Shown here piece after piece: positions 20,001 through 29,416 of a stretch of DNA of 64,000 bases. Position 1 is the stretch's first letter. Every line of letters starts with the position of its first letter. The translations under genes and the position numbers were made by a program. This DNA comes from Bacteroidota bacterium (GTDB taxonomy: Bacteria; Bacteroidota; Bacteroidia; Cytophagales; Cytophagaceae): NCBI GenBank assembly GCA_023391415.1, contig JAEWAY010000022.1, positions 186,001-250,000 on the forward strand. The letters run 5' to 3'. The notes beneath the pieces were generated by a model, which saw only the letters and a program-made list of their open reading frames with translations, was not told where the DNA came from and searched no databases.

Positions 20001-23000
20001 GAGCCCCTATATACGCTCCAACAAAAACTATACGGACATAGAGCCCGGCGTTCCTTTCGATCTGAACAATAAGGGAAAGCTATACTTCAACCTGGGAAGT
20101 ATCTCGGAAGACATCATGAAAGATCAGCGCCACGCTTTTGAAAACGGTTTGCCGGTTACCGCGGCGGATCGGTCCAACGAGAATAAGGTAATCAGAAATC
20201 AGTGGGGAATAGTCACTACGCAGACCTATCTTACCAACGCGTTTGACAATACGGAGGATTCAAGAATATATCAGGATATTGGTCTCGATGGCTTGAACTC
20301 GATCGAGGAGGCCGAGTACTTTAGCGAGTATATGGAACAGGCCAGAATTCTACTGGGAGCCAATAGCGCCGCTTACAACAGGATTTTGAGCGACCCTTCC
20401 GGAGATGATTTTCGATATTATCTGGATGATTTTTATGATTCGCAAACCGCGTCCATCTTGCAGCGATACAAGTATTTCAATGGAATGGAAAACAACTCCC
20501 CGGTCAATTCGACGCAGGGGACCGCGGTCAAGTCCAATACGACCTTGCCTGACAACGAAGATATCAACAACGACAACAATGTCGATATACTGGATGAATA
20601 TTATGAATACGAGATCGACATCGATCCGAGTCAGTTTATAGTTGGCCGTAACTATATCGTTGACCGCAATGTGGTGACGAACGCGGATTATACCAATGGC
20701 GACTCGGTCGTATGGTATCAGTTTCGTATCCCCATACGCGAGTTTGACAGCAAGATAGGAAATATCGAAGGATTCAAGTCGCTGAAGTTTCTCAGGATGT
20801 ATATGACCGGATTTTCCAGCCCTGTGGTTTTGCGTTTCGCGCAGATGCAACTTGTCGCCAATCAATGGAGGGTATTTGATCAGCCTCTGAATGAGGGAGG
20901 TTTTGGAAGGCCCGGCGTAGAACCGAGAAAGCCGGATATCGTAGTCTCTACCGTCAATATAGAGGAAAACGGTTATGGTGACGCCCAGACGGTACCTTAT
21001 ACCATTCCGCCGGGGTATGATCGTGATCAGGATATTACTTCACAGGTATATCGCGAGCTAAACGAGCAAGCCTTGCAGGTTTGTGTCAAGGATCTTGGAG
21101 AAGGACAGGCGCGCGCGGTGTTTAAATATGTCAATAGTCTGAACCTGCTGCACTATAAGCGTTTGAAAATGTTTATCTCCGCCCAAAGCAACGAGCAATT
21201 GCCTGATTCGGCGGTATCGGCTTTCCTTCGTATCGGAACGGACTTCGATGAAAACTATTATGAGATTGAAGTGCCATTGCACTATGTATACCCTACAGGT
21301 GGTATGATGAGTGGAGATCAGGTATGGCCGAGTCAGGACAGGATCGACGTATTGCTGGACGATCTTGTGCAGGCCAAAGTTCAGCGGAACCATGAAGGAG
21401 GCGCCCAGATAAACTATCGGCAAACCTTTACCGTCGAAAAGAATGGACGAAGGATTAATGTGGTGGGAAATCCCGATCTTAGTTCAGTGCAGACGCTGAT
21501 GATCGGACTCAGAAATCCGAATGGCGGAACAGTAAGCAGAGGAGTGGAAACCTGTATCTGGGCCAACGAGCTTCAGGTGACCGACTTTGTGGAAAGCGCG
21601 GGATACGCGGCTACCGCCAATATGAACATACAATTGGCGGACGTGGCGACAGTAAGTTCATCGATCCGGTATATGGGCGCGGGTTTTGGCTCCCTGGAGC
21701 AGAAAGTTTCCGAACGATCGACAGAAAATACGCTTCAGTATGGAATAGCCTCCAATATAGCTGTTGACAAGTTTGTGCCTGGCAAACTGGGAATTAAGCT
21801 TCCTTTTTACGTGGCGCACGACAAGAAGCTGATTATGCCAGTATATGATCCTCTGGATCCGGACGTCCGTCTTCAAGAATCCATCCAGGCTAAACCGGAA
21901 GATTTAAGGGACTCCTATCGCTCCAAGGTCATTGACGAAACGACGACCAATAGCTGGAACTTTACCAATATTCGAAAGATAAAGACCCGACCGGACGCCA
22001 AAAAGCATTTCTACGATGTGGAAAATCTGAGTCTCAGTTTTGGCATGACGCATCAGACGCGGACCAACGCCAATCTTCATGAGTATGACCTCAAGACCTG
22101 GAAGGCCGCGCTGGGATATACTTATAACACCAACGCGAAGTCGCTTGAGCCATTTAAGAATATCAAGGTCAAGTCGAAATACTTTAAGGCGATCAAGGAT
22201 TTTAACTTTACGCCCTTGCCGAGTACGGTCTCTTTTCGCGCCGACTTTGACCGGCGTCTTACCAAAACGGTTTATTACGCGGGCAATCCTATTTATGATA
22301 TTTTGCAGGATCCTATCTATTCCAAAGCCTTTACGCACAACCGAAACTATGGATTGAACTGGAATTTTACCAAAAACCTGACAGCGGATTTCAGCGCCAA
22401 TACTTATACGGTGATCGATGAGCCGGAAGATTCGCTTAATCCTGGCTCAAAAGAGTATAACAGAGCGTTGTGGGATGAGATAAAAGGACTGGGACGTAAG
22501 AAAAATTACAATCAGTCCGCGTCGCTGAACTATAAGGTGCCATTTGACAAGTTTCCGGTTACGGATTGGCTTGGGGCCGATACCCGCTACGCGTCTGGTT
22601 ATACCTGGACGGCCGGAGCGCTGGATTTGCAGGATTCTCTGGGAAATATGGTTTCAAACAAGCAGGATATTAGTGTCAATGGAAGAGTTAACCTGGATAA
22701 ATTATATAGCAAAGTTCCCGCGCTGAAAAAAATTCTCAATGAACGTCCGGCCCCATCCAGACCCGGTTTTGGTCCCCAGGCCAAAGCTCCGCAGCAGAAG
22801 ACGCCAAAGGACAGTACCGAAAAGGAGAAGGTAAAAAGGGAGTTTAAGGGCGCCAAACAAGTAGCCAAGGGGCTGATGAGCCTCAAGGTGATCAACGGAA
22901 CTTATACTTTGTCGAGAGGGACCAGTTTTGGAGGGTATCTTCCCGATATAGACTACATGGGTATTCAAAACGGACAATTCAATATGCTTCCTTTTGTATT

Positions 23001-24231
23001 TGGCGCTCAGGATCCGGATATTCTCCGGATGTTGCGGGACGATAGCAGCTATTCGAGAAGCGCGTCTCTCAATACGCCTTTCAATCAGTCGGTAAGTGAG
23101 AATATCAATGTCCGGACATCGCTGGAACCCATTCGGGATTTGAGGATACAGGTCGACATGATGCGGAACAAGACCAGTATTTATGACGAGATATACCGCT
23201 ATCGCCCCGATTCTTCGGGCATGGGATGGGATTGGTTTTCCGACGCGGCGGGTATGCGGGGTAGCTATACGGTGTCCTTTATCGCGATCAGGACCGCGTT
23301 TGATGGAGGTGGAAGCAAGGATGATCCCAATGGTTCGGAAACGTTTGACCGTTTTATTGATAATCTTTCCGCGATACAGAGACGAAGGCCCAATGGCGAC
23401 AAATACGCGCAAAACTCCCATGAAGTCATGGTGCCAGCCTTTATCGCCGCCTATAGTGGCAAGGATGTCAACAAGGTCGGTTTATCCTCATTCCCTTCAA
23501 TTCCCTTACCCAATTGGCGCGTCGACTATAATGGACTTACCCGTATGAAAAAGGTGTCCAAGTGGTTTAGCCTTCTTTCTTTCAGCCACGCGTATCAAAG
23601 CTCCTATGTTGTAGGATCGCTTACTTCCTCGCTGGAATATAGCGACAACCCCAATGTGATCGGTTCGGGAAGCAATTATACTAAAGGTATTGATCCTTCA
23701 GAGCTCATAGAGCGCGAAGGACGCTATGTCTCTCCCTATGTGATCGACAATGTGGTAATATCGGAGAAGTTTTCACCGTTAATAGGGGTGAACTTCCGTA
23801 CCAAGACCAAGTTGGAAGGCCGTCTGGAGTATGTACGGGACAGGACATTGACGCTGAGCATGTCAAATTCTCAGATACAGGAGATCAACAGTAGCGGTAT
23901 CGTAATCGGGCTTGGCTACGCCAAGGCGGGAATAAAGCTTCCGATCGCGACAGGCGGCAATCCTTATACAATATTGAGAAACGAAGTGCGTTTCAGGGTT
24001 GATTTCGCTATCAGGGATCGTAAGACCGTACAGCGTCGTCTGGAAGAAGGCAGCCTTACCACAGAGGGAGGTATGAGCTTGAATTTCAAACCAACGATAA
24101 GTTATCTTGTAAATCAGCGTGTCAATCTGACCTTCTATTTTGAGCGGACGATCAATGATCCGAAAGTATCCAATTCGTTTAAGCGGACAACTACCGCGTT
24201 TGGCTTACAATTGCGGTTTACATTGTCTTAA
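17014..24231 (+). CDS. sprA: SprA, type IX secretion system outer-membrane translocon
   Basis: This giant 2,405-aa protein matches SprA/Sov, the very large outer-membrane beta-barrel through which T9SS cargo leaves Bacteroidota cells; it is needed for gliding and enzyme secretion. After a hydrophobic N-terminal export signal (about 8-26) comes the conserved region KIPAPGIGSIFGKDFVEI (about 151-168). Next are the block GSVTLDFSGRWQRSRNPSIP and many beta-strand repeats with FLDDFEGSETPYDLTRNP near residue 840. A Pro/Lys-rich loop lies near 1910-1950, and the chain ends with an aromatic barrel strand (FGLQLRFTLS). The start is TTG at 17014; I see no better upstream start. Cargo in this window includes the GH8 enzyme at 5764-7587. 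Confidence 0.95.
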   Translation: MFKFYQNISFLLGFSAISLVAWLAHGSGSASLNTESLFLVPSDSSKQEKKDRTKPNYTPKDRHGDPFSNPQSESPLIMDNPDNVTREISLDSVNGTYTIQEKVGDMDYRAPSTMTFEEYMRYRDREMMKNYWNQRGAGASEVKDKDVSAASLKIPAPGIGSIFGKDFVEIKPNGSVTLDFSGRWQRSRNPSIPVRQQRTGGFEFDQQISLNVIGTIGDKLKLTANWDTKASFDFQNNIKLQYIGYEEDIIQSIEAGNVSFPLNTTLISGSQNLFGVKTQLRFGRLTVSAVAATQRGAKEEMRIQGGAMSRKIDFRADNYDEYRNFFLSHFFRENYEPSLKNLPSILSGVKITRVDVYVTNTNNNTKNNRTIIGYTDLGESDSTIYNRNFVITPNFVPLGNDEEGVYNSLYSNVKGMRNLETLPNDLVGLGMRNGTDYAVINNARKLEPEEYRFHPELGYISLNTIVRLNEVIAVAYQFSYNGRNYTVGEIPGINSDTATNSPLILKLLKPNNVNTKLPTWDLMMKNVYHLGASQISPENFLLNIIYRNDESGADLPFLQEGRNTDRKLLLRLTGLDRLGATNDPPGDGNFDYIEGVTIDSRNGKIIFPVLEPFGSNLERYFAPEENALKSKYVFQELYDSTKSDMLNYARKNKYFITGSYQSGSGSNLRLNAINIAKGSVRVMAGSTPLQEDVQYKIDYSTGQVTILDQGLLESGQEIRIQYEKADLFSFRRKTFMGTRFDYLINKNFNVGGTLLRQGEAPQTTRVSVGEEPSRNTMVGLDVSFTKDSRFLTKAVDKLPVIQTKAPSLITFQAEGAGLFPGHSKAINKGDNSSGVTFLDDFEGSETPYDLTRNPIGWKLSSTPVRFDESSLLGREYAYRRAKLAWYNVDQLFYLNSNPNKPKHINEEDIKNHYVRQVLPQEVFPNRQALQVQYNEPVLNLAYYPEEKGPYNYNPAMNSEGNLLNPSANWGGITRAILNSEIDFDQANIQYIEFWMMSPYIRSNKNYTDIEPGVPFDLNNKGKLYFNLGSISEDIMKDQRHAFENGLPVTAADRSNENKVIRNQWGIVTTQTYLTNAFDNTEDSRIYQDIGLDGLNSIEEAEYFSEYMEQARILLGANSAAYNRILSDPSGDDFRYYLDDFYDSQTASILQRYKYFNGMENNSPVNSTQGTAVKSNTTLPDNEDINNDNNVDILDEYYEYEIDIDPSQFIVGRNYIVDRNVVTNADYTNGDSVVWYQFRIPIREFDSKIGNIEGFKSLKFLRMYMTGFSSPVVLRFAQMQLVANQWRVFDQPLNEGGFGRPGVEPRKPDIVVSTVNIEENGYGDAQTVPYTIPPGYDRDQDITSQVYRELNEQALQVCVKDLGEGQARAVFKYVNSLNLLHYKRLKMFISAQSNEQLPDSAVSAFLRIGTDFDENYYEIEVPLHYVYPTGGMMSGDQVWPSQDRIDVLLDDLVQAKVQRNHEGGAQINYRQTFTVEKNGRRINVVGNPDLSSVQTLMIGLRNPNGGTVSRGVETCIWANELQVTDFVESAGYAATANMNIQLADVATVSSSIRYMGAGFGSLEQKVSERSTENTLQYGIASNIAVDKFVPGKLGIKLPFYVAHDKKLIMPVYDPLDPDVRLQESIQAKPEDLRDSYRSKVIDETTTNSWNFTNIRKIKTRPDAKKHFYDVENLSLSFGMTHQTRTNANLHEYDLKTWKAALGYTYNTNAKSLEPFKNIKVKSKYFKAIKDFNFTPLPSTVSFRADFDRRLTKTVYYAGNPIYDILQDPIYSKAFTHNRNYGLNWNFTKNLTADFSANTYTVIDEPEDSLNPGSKEYNRALWDEIKGLGRKKNYNQSASLNYKVPFDKFPVTDWLGADTRYASGYTWTAGALDLQDSLGNMVSNKQDISVNGRVNLDKLYSKVPALKKILNERPAPSRPGFGPQAKAPQQKTPKDSTEKEKVKREFKGAKQVAKGLMSLKVINGTYTLSRGTSFGGYLPDIDYMGIQNGQFNMLPFVFGAQDPDILRMLRDDSSYSRSASLNTPFNQSVSENINVRTSLEPIRDLRIQVDMMRNKTSIYDEIYRYRPDSSGMGWDWFSDAAGMRGSYTVSFIAIRTAFDGGGSKDDPNGSETFDRFIDNLSAIQRRRPNGDKYAQNSHEVMVPAFIAAYSGKDVNKVGLSSFPSIPLPNWRVDYNGLTRMKKVSKWFSLLSFSHAYQSSYVVGSLTSSLEYSDNPNVIGSGSNYTKGIDPSELIEREGRYVSPYVIDNVVISEKFSPLIGVNFRTKTKLEGRLEYVRDRTLTLSMSNSQIQEINSSGIVIGLGYAKAGIKLPIATGGNPYTILRNEVRFRVDFAIRDRKTVQRRLEEGSLTTEGGMSLNFKPTISYLVNQRVNLTFYFERTINDPKVSNSFKRTTTAFGLQLRFTLS

Positions 24232-24263
24232 AATGAGGATTAGATGAATAAGCGCGTGATAAA

Positions 24264-25202
24264 ATGGCTATGATAAAGGTATTTATATTTTTTACGCTAT
24301 CTGTCGCGTTGATGACCGGTACGAGTCTGGCCCAGACGGACGACGCTCCCCCGCCTGGTGAGCCGATCTTCTGGTCCGATACGCTGCCCGATATTGATAT
24401 ACACGCGGAACTGGAAGAGGAAGAGCCCAAAAAGAAGAAGAAGGTCCCCAAAAAGGTTTTTTATGGCAAGAAATGCCGGAAGTCGTTTACCAAAAAAGGG
24501 GTGGGCAAGAAGCAGCAACTGGAACAGTTTTACTATCTGAAACGACCGGAAGATCCTGATTTTTATGTTCCAAACGTATATGTATGGGATATAAAGGAAG
24601 GAAAAGTTGTTGAGATCGCGAAGAAAGAAAAGTTTGATCCCCGGTTTCATAAGATATTGCATGGTCCCTATATACGTACGATAGGAGGCAATATCATGGA
24701 AGAGGGCATATTTTATATCGGTACCAAGCATGGGCGTTGGGCTACTTACGCCCCGGAAAGGAAGGAAGAGGTAAATGGAGAGGAAGTCTCTTATAATGTG
24801 TTGCTTGATAAGCAAAAATACTACAAGGGCTGGTTGAGGGAAACCAGAGTAGTGTACTACGACGCGGCCCGAACAAAGGTAAAAGAAGTGTGGCCTTTTG
24901 AGCGCGGTGTGCTCAATGGAACTTATTATATGTTTCAGGAAGACGGGAAGCTCTTTGTAAAGGGTACCTATGAAAGAGGTAAAAAAGTCGGACTTTGGGT
25001 CGACTATTTCCCCGGTACGGAACGAAGGCAAAGGGAGACGCAGTATCCGGCGGATTCCTATGAGGAGAAAGAAGCTTTTGTGTTGAATGAATGGGATGAA
25101 AAAAACAATCAGATCATCGTCAATGGCTCTAAGGTGGAAGTTGGCAAGAAGGTGGAATCCGATCCTGTCAAAAATTATTTTAAGAAAAAAGGCCGTAAGT
25201 AA
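24264..25202 (+). CDS. Secreted protein of unknown function with MORN/YwqK-like repeats, next to sprA
   Basis: This 312-aa protein has a signal peptide (about residues 1-23, ending SLAQ), an acidic stretch and then a Lys-rich patch (EEEEPKKKKKVPKK, about 52-65). A C-terminal half follows in which short Gly-aromatic repeats recall MORN/YwqK repeats: EEGIFYIGTKHGRWATY, RGVLNGTYYMFQEDGK and KGTYERGKKVGLWVDYF. Such repeats form extended beta-sheets and often bind other proteins or lipids. The gene lies 32 bp after sprA on the same strand and is likely co-transcribed, which suggests a link with the cell envelope or T9SS. I do not recognise a named family, and the function is not known. Confidence 0.7.
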   Translation: MAMIKVFIFFTLSVALMTGTSLAQTDDAPPPGEPIFWSDTLPDIDIHAELEEEEPKKKKKVPKKVFYGKKCRKSFTKKGVGKKQQLEQFYYLKRPEDPDFYVPNVYVWDIKEGKVVEIAKKEKFDPRFHKILHGPYIRTIGGNIMEEGIFYIGTKHGRWATYAPERKEEVNGEEVSYNVLLDKQKYYKGWLRETRVVYYDAARTKVKEVWPFERGVLNGTYYMFQEDGKLFVKGTYERGKKVGLWVDYFPGTERRQRETQYPADSYEEKEAFVLNEWDEKNNQIIVNGSKVEVGKKVESDPVKNYFKKKGRK

Positions 25203-25356
25203 GGCGCCTTGTTCCGGGACGACCGCCCATAAAGACGATACTTATGCCCGACAAGCGCGGATAAGAATTATTCCCGCTTTTTTTCTCTTATATATTCAAG
25301 CCGCTTTCGGACTTATTTTCTAATTTTACAAAATCTTCAACGATTATCATTAAGCA

Positions 25357-28300
25357 ATGATCTTATTCGCCCGCGACGCCGAACGCTATTACGCGATTCA
25401 GGCACAAGCCCGTTTTTCAGACGCAGATATGAAAAAAATGGAATGGTTGCTGAACGCTACCATTCTGAATGATGAGCAACTCGATGGTTTCTTTGTTGGT
25501 CCGAGAAAAGAGATGCTGACCCCATGGAGTACCAACGCGGTAGAGATTACGCGGAATATGGGGGTGATGGGTATACAGCGTCTGGAAGAATTCAGGCGCG
25601 TTGCCGGCAAAGAGGCGTCGCGTGATAAGATGCTGGAGGTTATTTATAATGGTTTGGATCAGGATATATTTACTATTAAGCATAGTCCTGAGCCTGTTCG
25701 CTATATTGAAGATATCCGGCTTTATAACGAAAAAGAAGGGTTGGCGCTTAGCGAAGATGAAGTGAGCTACCTGAACAGTGTCGCCGAAAGGATTGGAAGA
25801 AAGCTTACCGATAGCGAAGTATTCGGTTTTTCTCAGGTCAATTCGGAGCATTGCCGGCATAAGATATTCAACGGGCGTTTTATTATTGATGGGGAAGAAA
25901 GGGAGTCATCCCTGTTTAAACTGATTCGAAAAACCACCGAGACCCATCCTAATACGGTTGTATCCGCCTATAAAGACAATGTGGCTTTTCTGAAAGGTCC
26001 GGTTATTGAGCAATTCGCGCCGGCGAGACAAGACATAGCCGATGAGTTTGAGATCAAAGCTGTTCAATCGGTACTGTCCATCAAAGCTGAAACGCATAAT
26101 TTCCCTACTACTGTAGAACCTTTTAACGGAGCGGCTACCGGATCAGGAGGAGAAATCAGGGACAGGATCGCGGGTGGTAAGGGATCTATGCCGCTGGCCG
26201 GAACCGCGGTTTACATGACGCCATACTCCCGTCTTGAAGATGGACGCGCCTGGGAAGAGGCGACGACTCCGAGACCGTGGCTGTATCAGACACCTATGGA
26301 TTTGCTGATTAAAGCGTCCAACGGGGCTTCCGATTTCGGAAACAAGTTTGGACAACCATTGATCACAGGTTCTGTACTTACGTTCGAGCATTTTGAAAAT
26401 GATAGGAAATACGGCTTCGACAAGGTCATTATGATGGCGGGCGGAGTCGGATATGGTATAGAAAAAGACGCGATAAAAGGTCATCCTGAAAAAGGAGACA
26501 AAGTGGTTGTGATGGGAGGGGACAATTACCGTATCGGTATGGGTGGCGGTGCCGTCTCTTCGGTGGAAACAGGAAAATACAGCAACGCCATCGAACTGAA
26601 CGCTATCCAGCGATCCAATCCGGAGATGCAGAAGCGTGTGTACAACGCCATTCGCGCGTTGTCGGAGATGGGAAACAATCCAATCGTATCTATCCACGAT
26701 CATGGAGCGGGAGGACATTTAAACTGCCTTTCGGAGCTGGTGGAGGAAACCGGCGGCAAGATCGCTCTGGATAAGCTCCCCGTAGGTGATCCGACGCTTT
26801 CAGCCAGAGAAATCGTAGGCAATGAGTCGCAGGAGCGCATGGGTTTGGTGATTAAGGAAAAGGATTTAGACCTGCTCAAAGCGGTAGCCGAGCGCGAGCG
26901 AGCGCCTATGTATGTGGTGGGAGAAACTACAGGCGATATGCGTTTTACATTCGAAGATTCCAGAACTGGCGAGAAACCCATTGACTGGTCGTTGAACGAT
27001 ATGTTTGGCAGTCCTCCAAAGACTGTTATGGAGGACAAGACGGTAAAGCGGTCTTTTGGACAACTCGCGTATGATCCGACACGTCTGAGTGAATATATAC
27101 AACGCGTGCTGCAACTGGAAGCCGTCGCCTGTAAGGACTGGCTGACCAACAAGGTGGACCGTTCCGTAACCGGAAAAGTCGCCAGGCAGCAAACCTGCGG
27201 AGAGATTCAACTTCCGCTCAACAATGTCGGAGTGATGGCCCTGGACTATCTGGGCAAGGCGGGTGTCGCTACCGCCATCGGGCACGCGCCGGTCCCTTCT
27301 CTGATTGATGAGGAGGCGGGAGCCAGGCTGGCGATCGCGGAAGCCTTGACCAATATCGTATTCGCGCCGCTCAAAGATGGATTGAAAAGTATTTCTCTGA
27401 GCGCCAACTGGATGTGGCCTTGTAAGAATGAAGGTGAAGACGCCCGTATCTACAACGCGGTCAAGGCTGTTTCCGACTTCGCCATAGATCTTGGTATCAA
27501 TATCCCTACCGGCAAAGATTCCTTGTCCATGGTACAGAAATATAAGGATGGCGACAAAGTATACGCTCCCGGTACCGTGATCATTACCGCTGGCGGTGAA
27601 GTATCCGACGCGCGAAAAGTCGTTTCGACGGATCTGAAACCGGTGGCTGGCACGGAACTTCTATGGATTGATTTCTCTTTCACCTCGCTCGCTCTGGGTG
27701 GTTCTTCCTTTGGGCAGGCGGTGAACAGTCTTGGAGGTGAAACTCCGGACGTAGCCGACGCGAAGCGTTTCGCGAAAACTTTCGATACGGTGCAAAAGCT
27801 TATTGAGCAGGGAGAGGTACTCGCGGGGCACGATGTATCTTCAGGTGGTCTGGTAACTTGTCTGCTGGAGATGTGTTTCGCTTCAGAAAAGGCGGGTGTC
27901 TTTGTAGACTTGCAACCATTTGGGGAAAAAGATCTTATTAAAATTTTGTTCGCGGAAAATCCGGCTCTGGTTCTTCAGGTCAGAGACGCGGCGGAAGTGC
28001 AGACTTTCCTCGAAAAGTGGGGAGTAGCTTCGTTTATCCTCGGAAATGTCTTGGAAGATCGCTCTTTCGCGTTCAACCATGGTGAAGAAACCATTCATCT
28101 GAATGTGGATATCCTGCGGGATGTATGGTACAAAACTTCCTACTTACTCGACAGAAATCAGTCTACGGCCCGTTTGGCCGAAGAGCGGTACAATAATTAT
28201 AAAAAGCAGCCGATCCGACCTGTGTTTCCCGCCGGTTTTTCCGGCCGCTTTTCGGATTATGGTCTCTCAACGGCGAGAAAAGGGAAGTCCGGTGTAAAAG

Positions 28301-29046
28301 CGGCCATTATCCGTGAGAAGGGTGTGAATGGAGACCGTGAAATGGCGTATTGTATGCATCTGGCTGGATTTGACGTGAAAGATGTGCACATGACGGACCT
28401 GATTTCTGGTAATGAGACGCTGGAAGATGTCAATTTTATCGTTTTTGTAGGAGGGTTTTCCAACTCCGACGTATTGGGTTCGGCCAAAGGCTGGGCAGGC
28501 GCTTTCCTATTCAATGAAAAGGCGAAAAAAGCCCTTGAAAACTTCTACGCTCGTCCCGATACCTTGAGTTTGGGCGTATGCAATGGGTGTCAGCTAATGG
28601 TAGAGCTGGGATTGATTTATCGGGAAGAAACCCGTAAGCCCAAAATGGAGCATAATGATTCCGGCAAATTTGAATCTTCCTTTTTGCAGGTACGGGTGCC
28701 GGAAAACAATTCGGTATTGCTCAAGTCGCTTGCCGGAAGTAGTCTGGGGATCTGGATCGCGCATGGAGAAGGCAAGTTTGTATTTCCCAAAGAGGAGTCA
28801 AATTACTCCATCGTCATGAAATATGGGTATAACGAGTATCCGGGCAATCCGAATGGAAGCGATTTTGCTACGGCCGGTATCGTATCGGATGATGGAAGGC
28901 ATCTGGCTATCATGCCACATTTGGAACGGAGCGTGTTTCCGTGGCAGTGCGCGTATTATCCGGAAGACCGGAAAGCGGACGATTGCACACCTTGGTTGGA
29001 AGCCTTTGTAAACGCGTACAAGTGGGTGCAAGAGAATAGGAAATAA
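25357..29046 (+). CDS. purL: Phosphoribosylformylglycinamidine synthase, large single-chain type
   Basis: This 1,229-aa enzyme makes FGAM from FGAR, ATP and glutamine in purine synthesis. It is the fused form with an N-terminal PurS-like part (about 1-140) and two AIR-synthase-like domains. Visible are SQVNSEHCRHKIFNG, the AETHNFPTTVEPFNGAATG block and HDHGAGGHLNCLSEL. A C-terminal class I glutaminase domain (about 975-1229) has the nucleophile Cys in LGVCNGCQLMVELG and the His/Glu end in MPHLERSVFPWQ. Length is near the 1,200-1,300 aa usual for this type. It is monocistronic, with a 153-bp leader region and a strong terminator at 29082-29115. Confidence 0.97.
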   Translation: MILFARDAERYYAIQAQARFSDADMKKMEWLLNATILNDEQLDGFFVGPRKEMLTPWSTNAVEITRNMGVMGIQRLEEFRRVAGKEASRDKMLEVIYNGLDQDIFTIKHSPEPVRYIEDIRLYNEKEGLALSEDEVSYLNSVAERIGRKLTDSEVFGFSQVNSEHCRHKIFNGRFIIDGEERESSLFKLIRKTTETHPNTVVSAYKDNVAFLKGPVIEQFAPARQDIADEFEIKAVQSVLSIKAETHNFPTTVEPFNGAATGSGGEIRDRIAGGKGSMPLAGTAVYMTPYSRLEDGRAWEEATTPRPWLYQTPMDLLIKASNGASDFGNKFGQPLITGSVLTFEHFENDRKYGFDKVIMMAGGVGYGIEKDAIKGHPEKGDKVVVMGGDNYRIGMGGGAVSSVETGKYSNAIELNAIQRSNPEMQKRVYNAIRALSEMGNNPIVSIHDHGAGGHLNCLSELVEETGGKIALDKLPVGDPTLSAREIVGNESQERMGLVIKEKDLDLLKAVAERERAPMYVVGETTGDMRFTFEDSRTGEKPIDWSLNDMFGSPPKTVMEDKTVKRSFGQLAYDPTRLSEYIQRVLQLEAVACKDWLTNKVDRSVTGKVARQQTCGEIQLPLNNVGVMALDYLGKAGVATAIGHAPVPSLIDEEAGARLAIAEALTNIVFAPLKDGLKSISLSANWMWPCKNEGEDARIYNAVKAVSDFAIDLGINIPTGKDSLSMVQKYKDGDKVYAPGTVIITAGGEVSDARKVVSTDLKPVAGTELLWIDFSFTSLALGGSSFGQAVNSLGGETPDVADAKRFAKTFDTVQKLIEQGEVLAGHDVSSGGLVTCLLEMCFASEKAGVFVDLQPFGEKDLIKILFAENPALVLQVRDAAEVQTFLEKWGVASFILGNVLEDRSFAFNHGEETIHLNVDILRDVWYKTSYLLDRNQSTARLAEERYNNYKKQPIRPVFPAGFSGRFSDYGLSTARKGKSGVKAAIIREKGVNGDREMAYCMHLAGFDVKDVHMTDLISGNETLEDVNFIVFVGGFSNSDVLGSAKGWAGAFLFNEKAKKALENFYARPDTLSLGVCNGCQLMVELGLIYREETRKPKMEHNDSGKFESSFLQVRVPENNSVLLKSLAGSSLGIWIAHGEGKFVFPKEESNYSIVMKYGYNEYPGNPNGSDFATAGIVSDDGRHLAIMPHLERSVFPWQCAYYPEDRKADDCTPWLEAFVNAYKWVQENRK

Positions 29047-29081
29047 TAATGTTAAAGGGGAGGCGCTAGCCTTCTACACTG

Positions 29082-29115
29082 AAATCCCCATCCGAAAGGA
29101 TGGGGATTTTTATTT
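29082..29115 (+). terminator. Terminator of purL
   Basis: A perfect 12-bp stem (aaatccccatcc / ggatggggattt) with a GAAA tetraloop is followed by a T-rich tract, 35 nt after the purL stop. Confidence 0.88.
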
Positions 29116-29182
29116 GAAATAAGGTTATTCCGCGTAGTTGCCGATCGACCCCTACCGGATGCGGACTATGGGATAGTATTTT

Positions 29183-29392
29183 TCAAAGCTTGGTAAGAGC
29201 TGTTTCTTTATGAGCGGCAATATGATCCGTCTTGCTACTTTTGATTTCATATTGCGGATCTTCTTCCGTGGCGTGGTGTGTATAGCCCTTGTAGTCAAAA
29301 TTTTTCGTATGTATTTTGATGATCGTACCTGAAACTCTTCCCGCTTCAGAATTCCAACTTACTTCATCGCCTATTTTAAATTTTGTCGCCAT
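29183..29392 (-). CDS. DUF2945 small Tudor-like protein
   Basis: This 69-aa protein resembles the DUF2945 / hypervirulence-associated Tudor family: short SH3-like proteins starting with KFKIGDEVSWNSEAGRVSG and continuing with YEIKSSKTDHIAAHKETAL. Bacterial members are small cytosolic proteins of unknown role; the Tudor fold suggests binding of a protein or nucleic acid. It lies 24 bp downstream of the DUF488 gene on the same strand, and the two may be co-transcribed. The start is ATG at 29392, immediately before the conserved block. Confidence 0.8.
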   Translation of the reverse strand: MATKFKIGDEVSWNSEAGRVSGTIIKIHTKNFDYKGYTHHATEEDPQYEIKSSKTDHIAAHKETALTKL

Positions 29393-29416
29393 AAAAACAG
29401 ATTATTTATGATTAAA

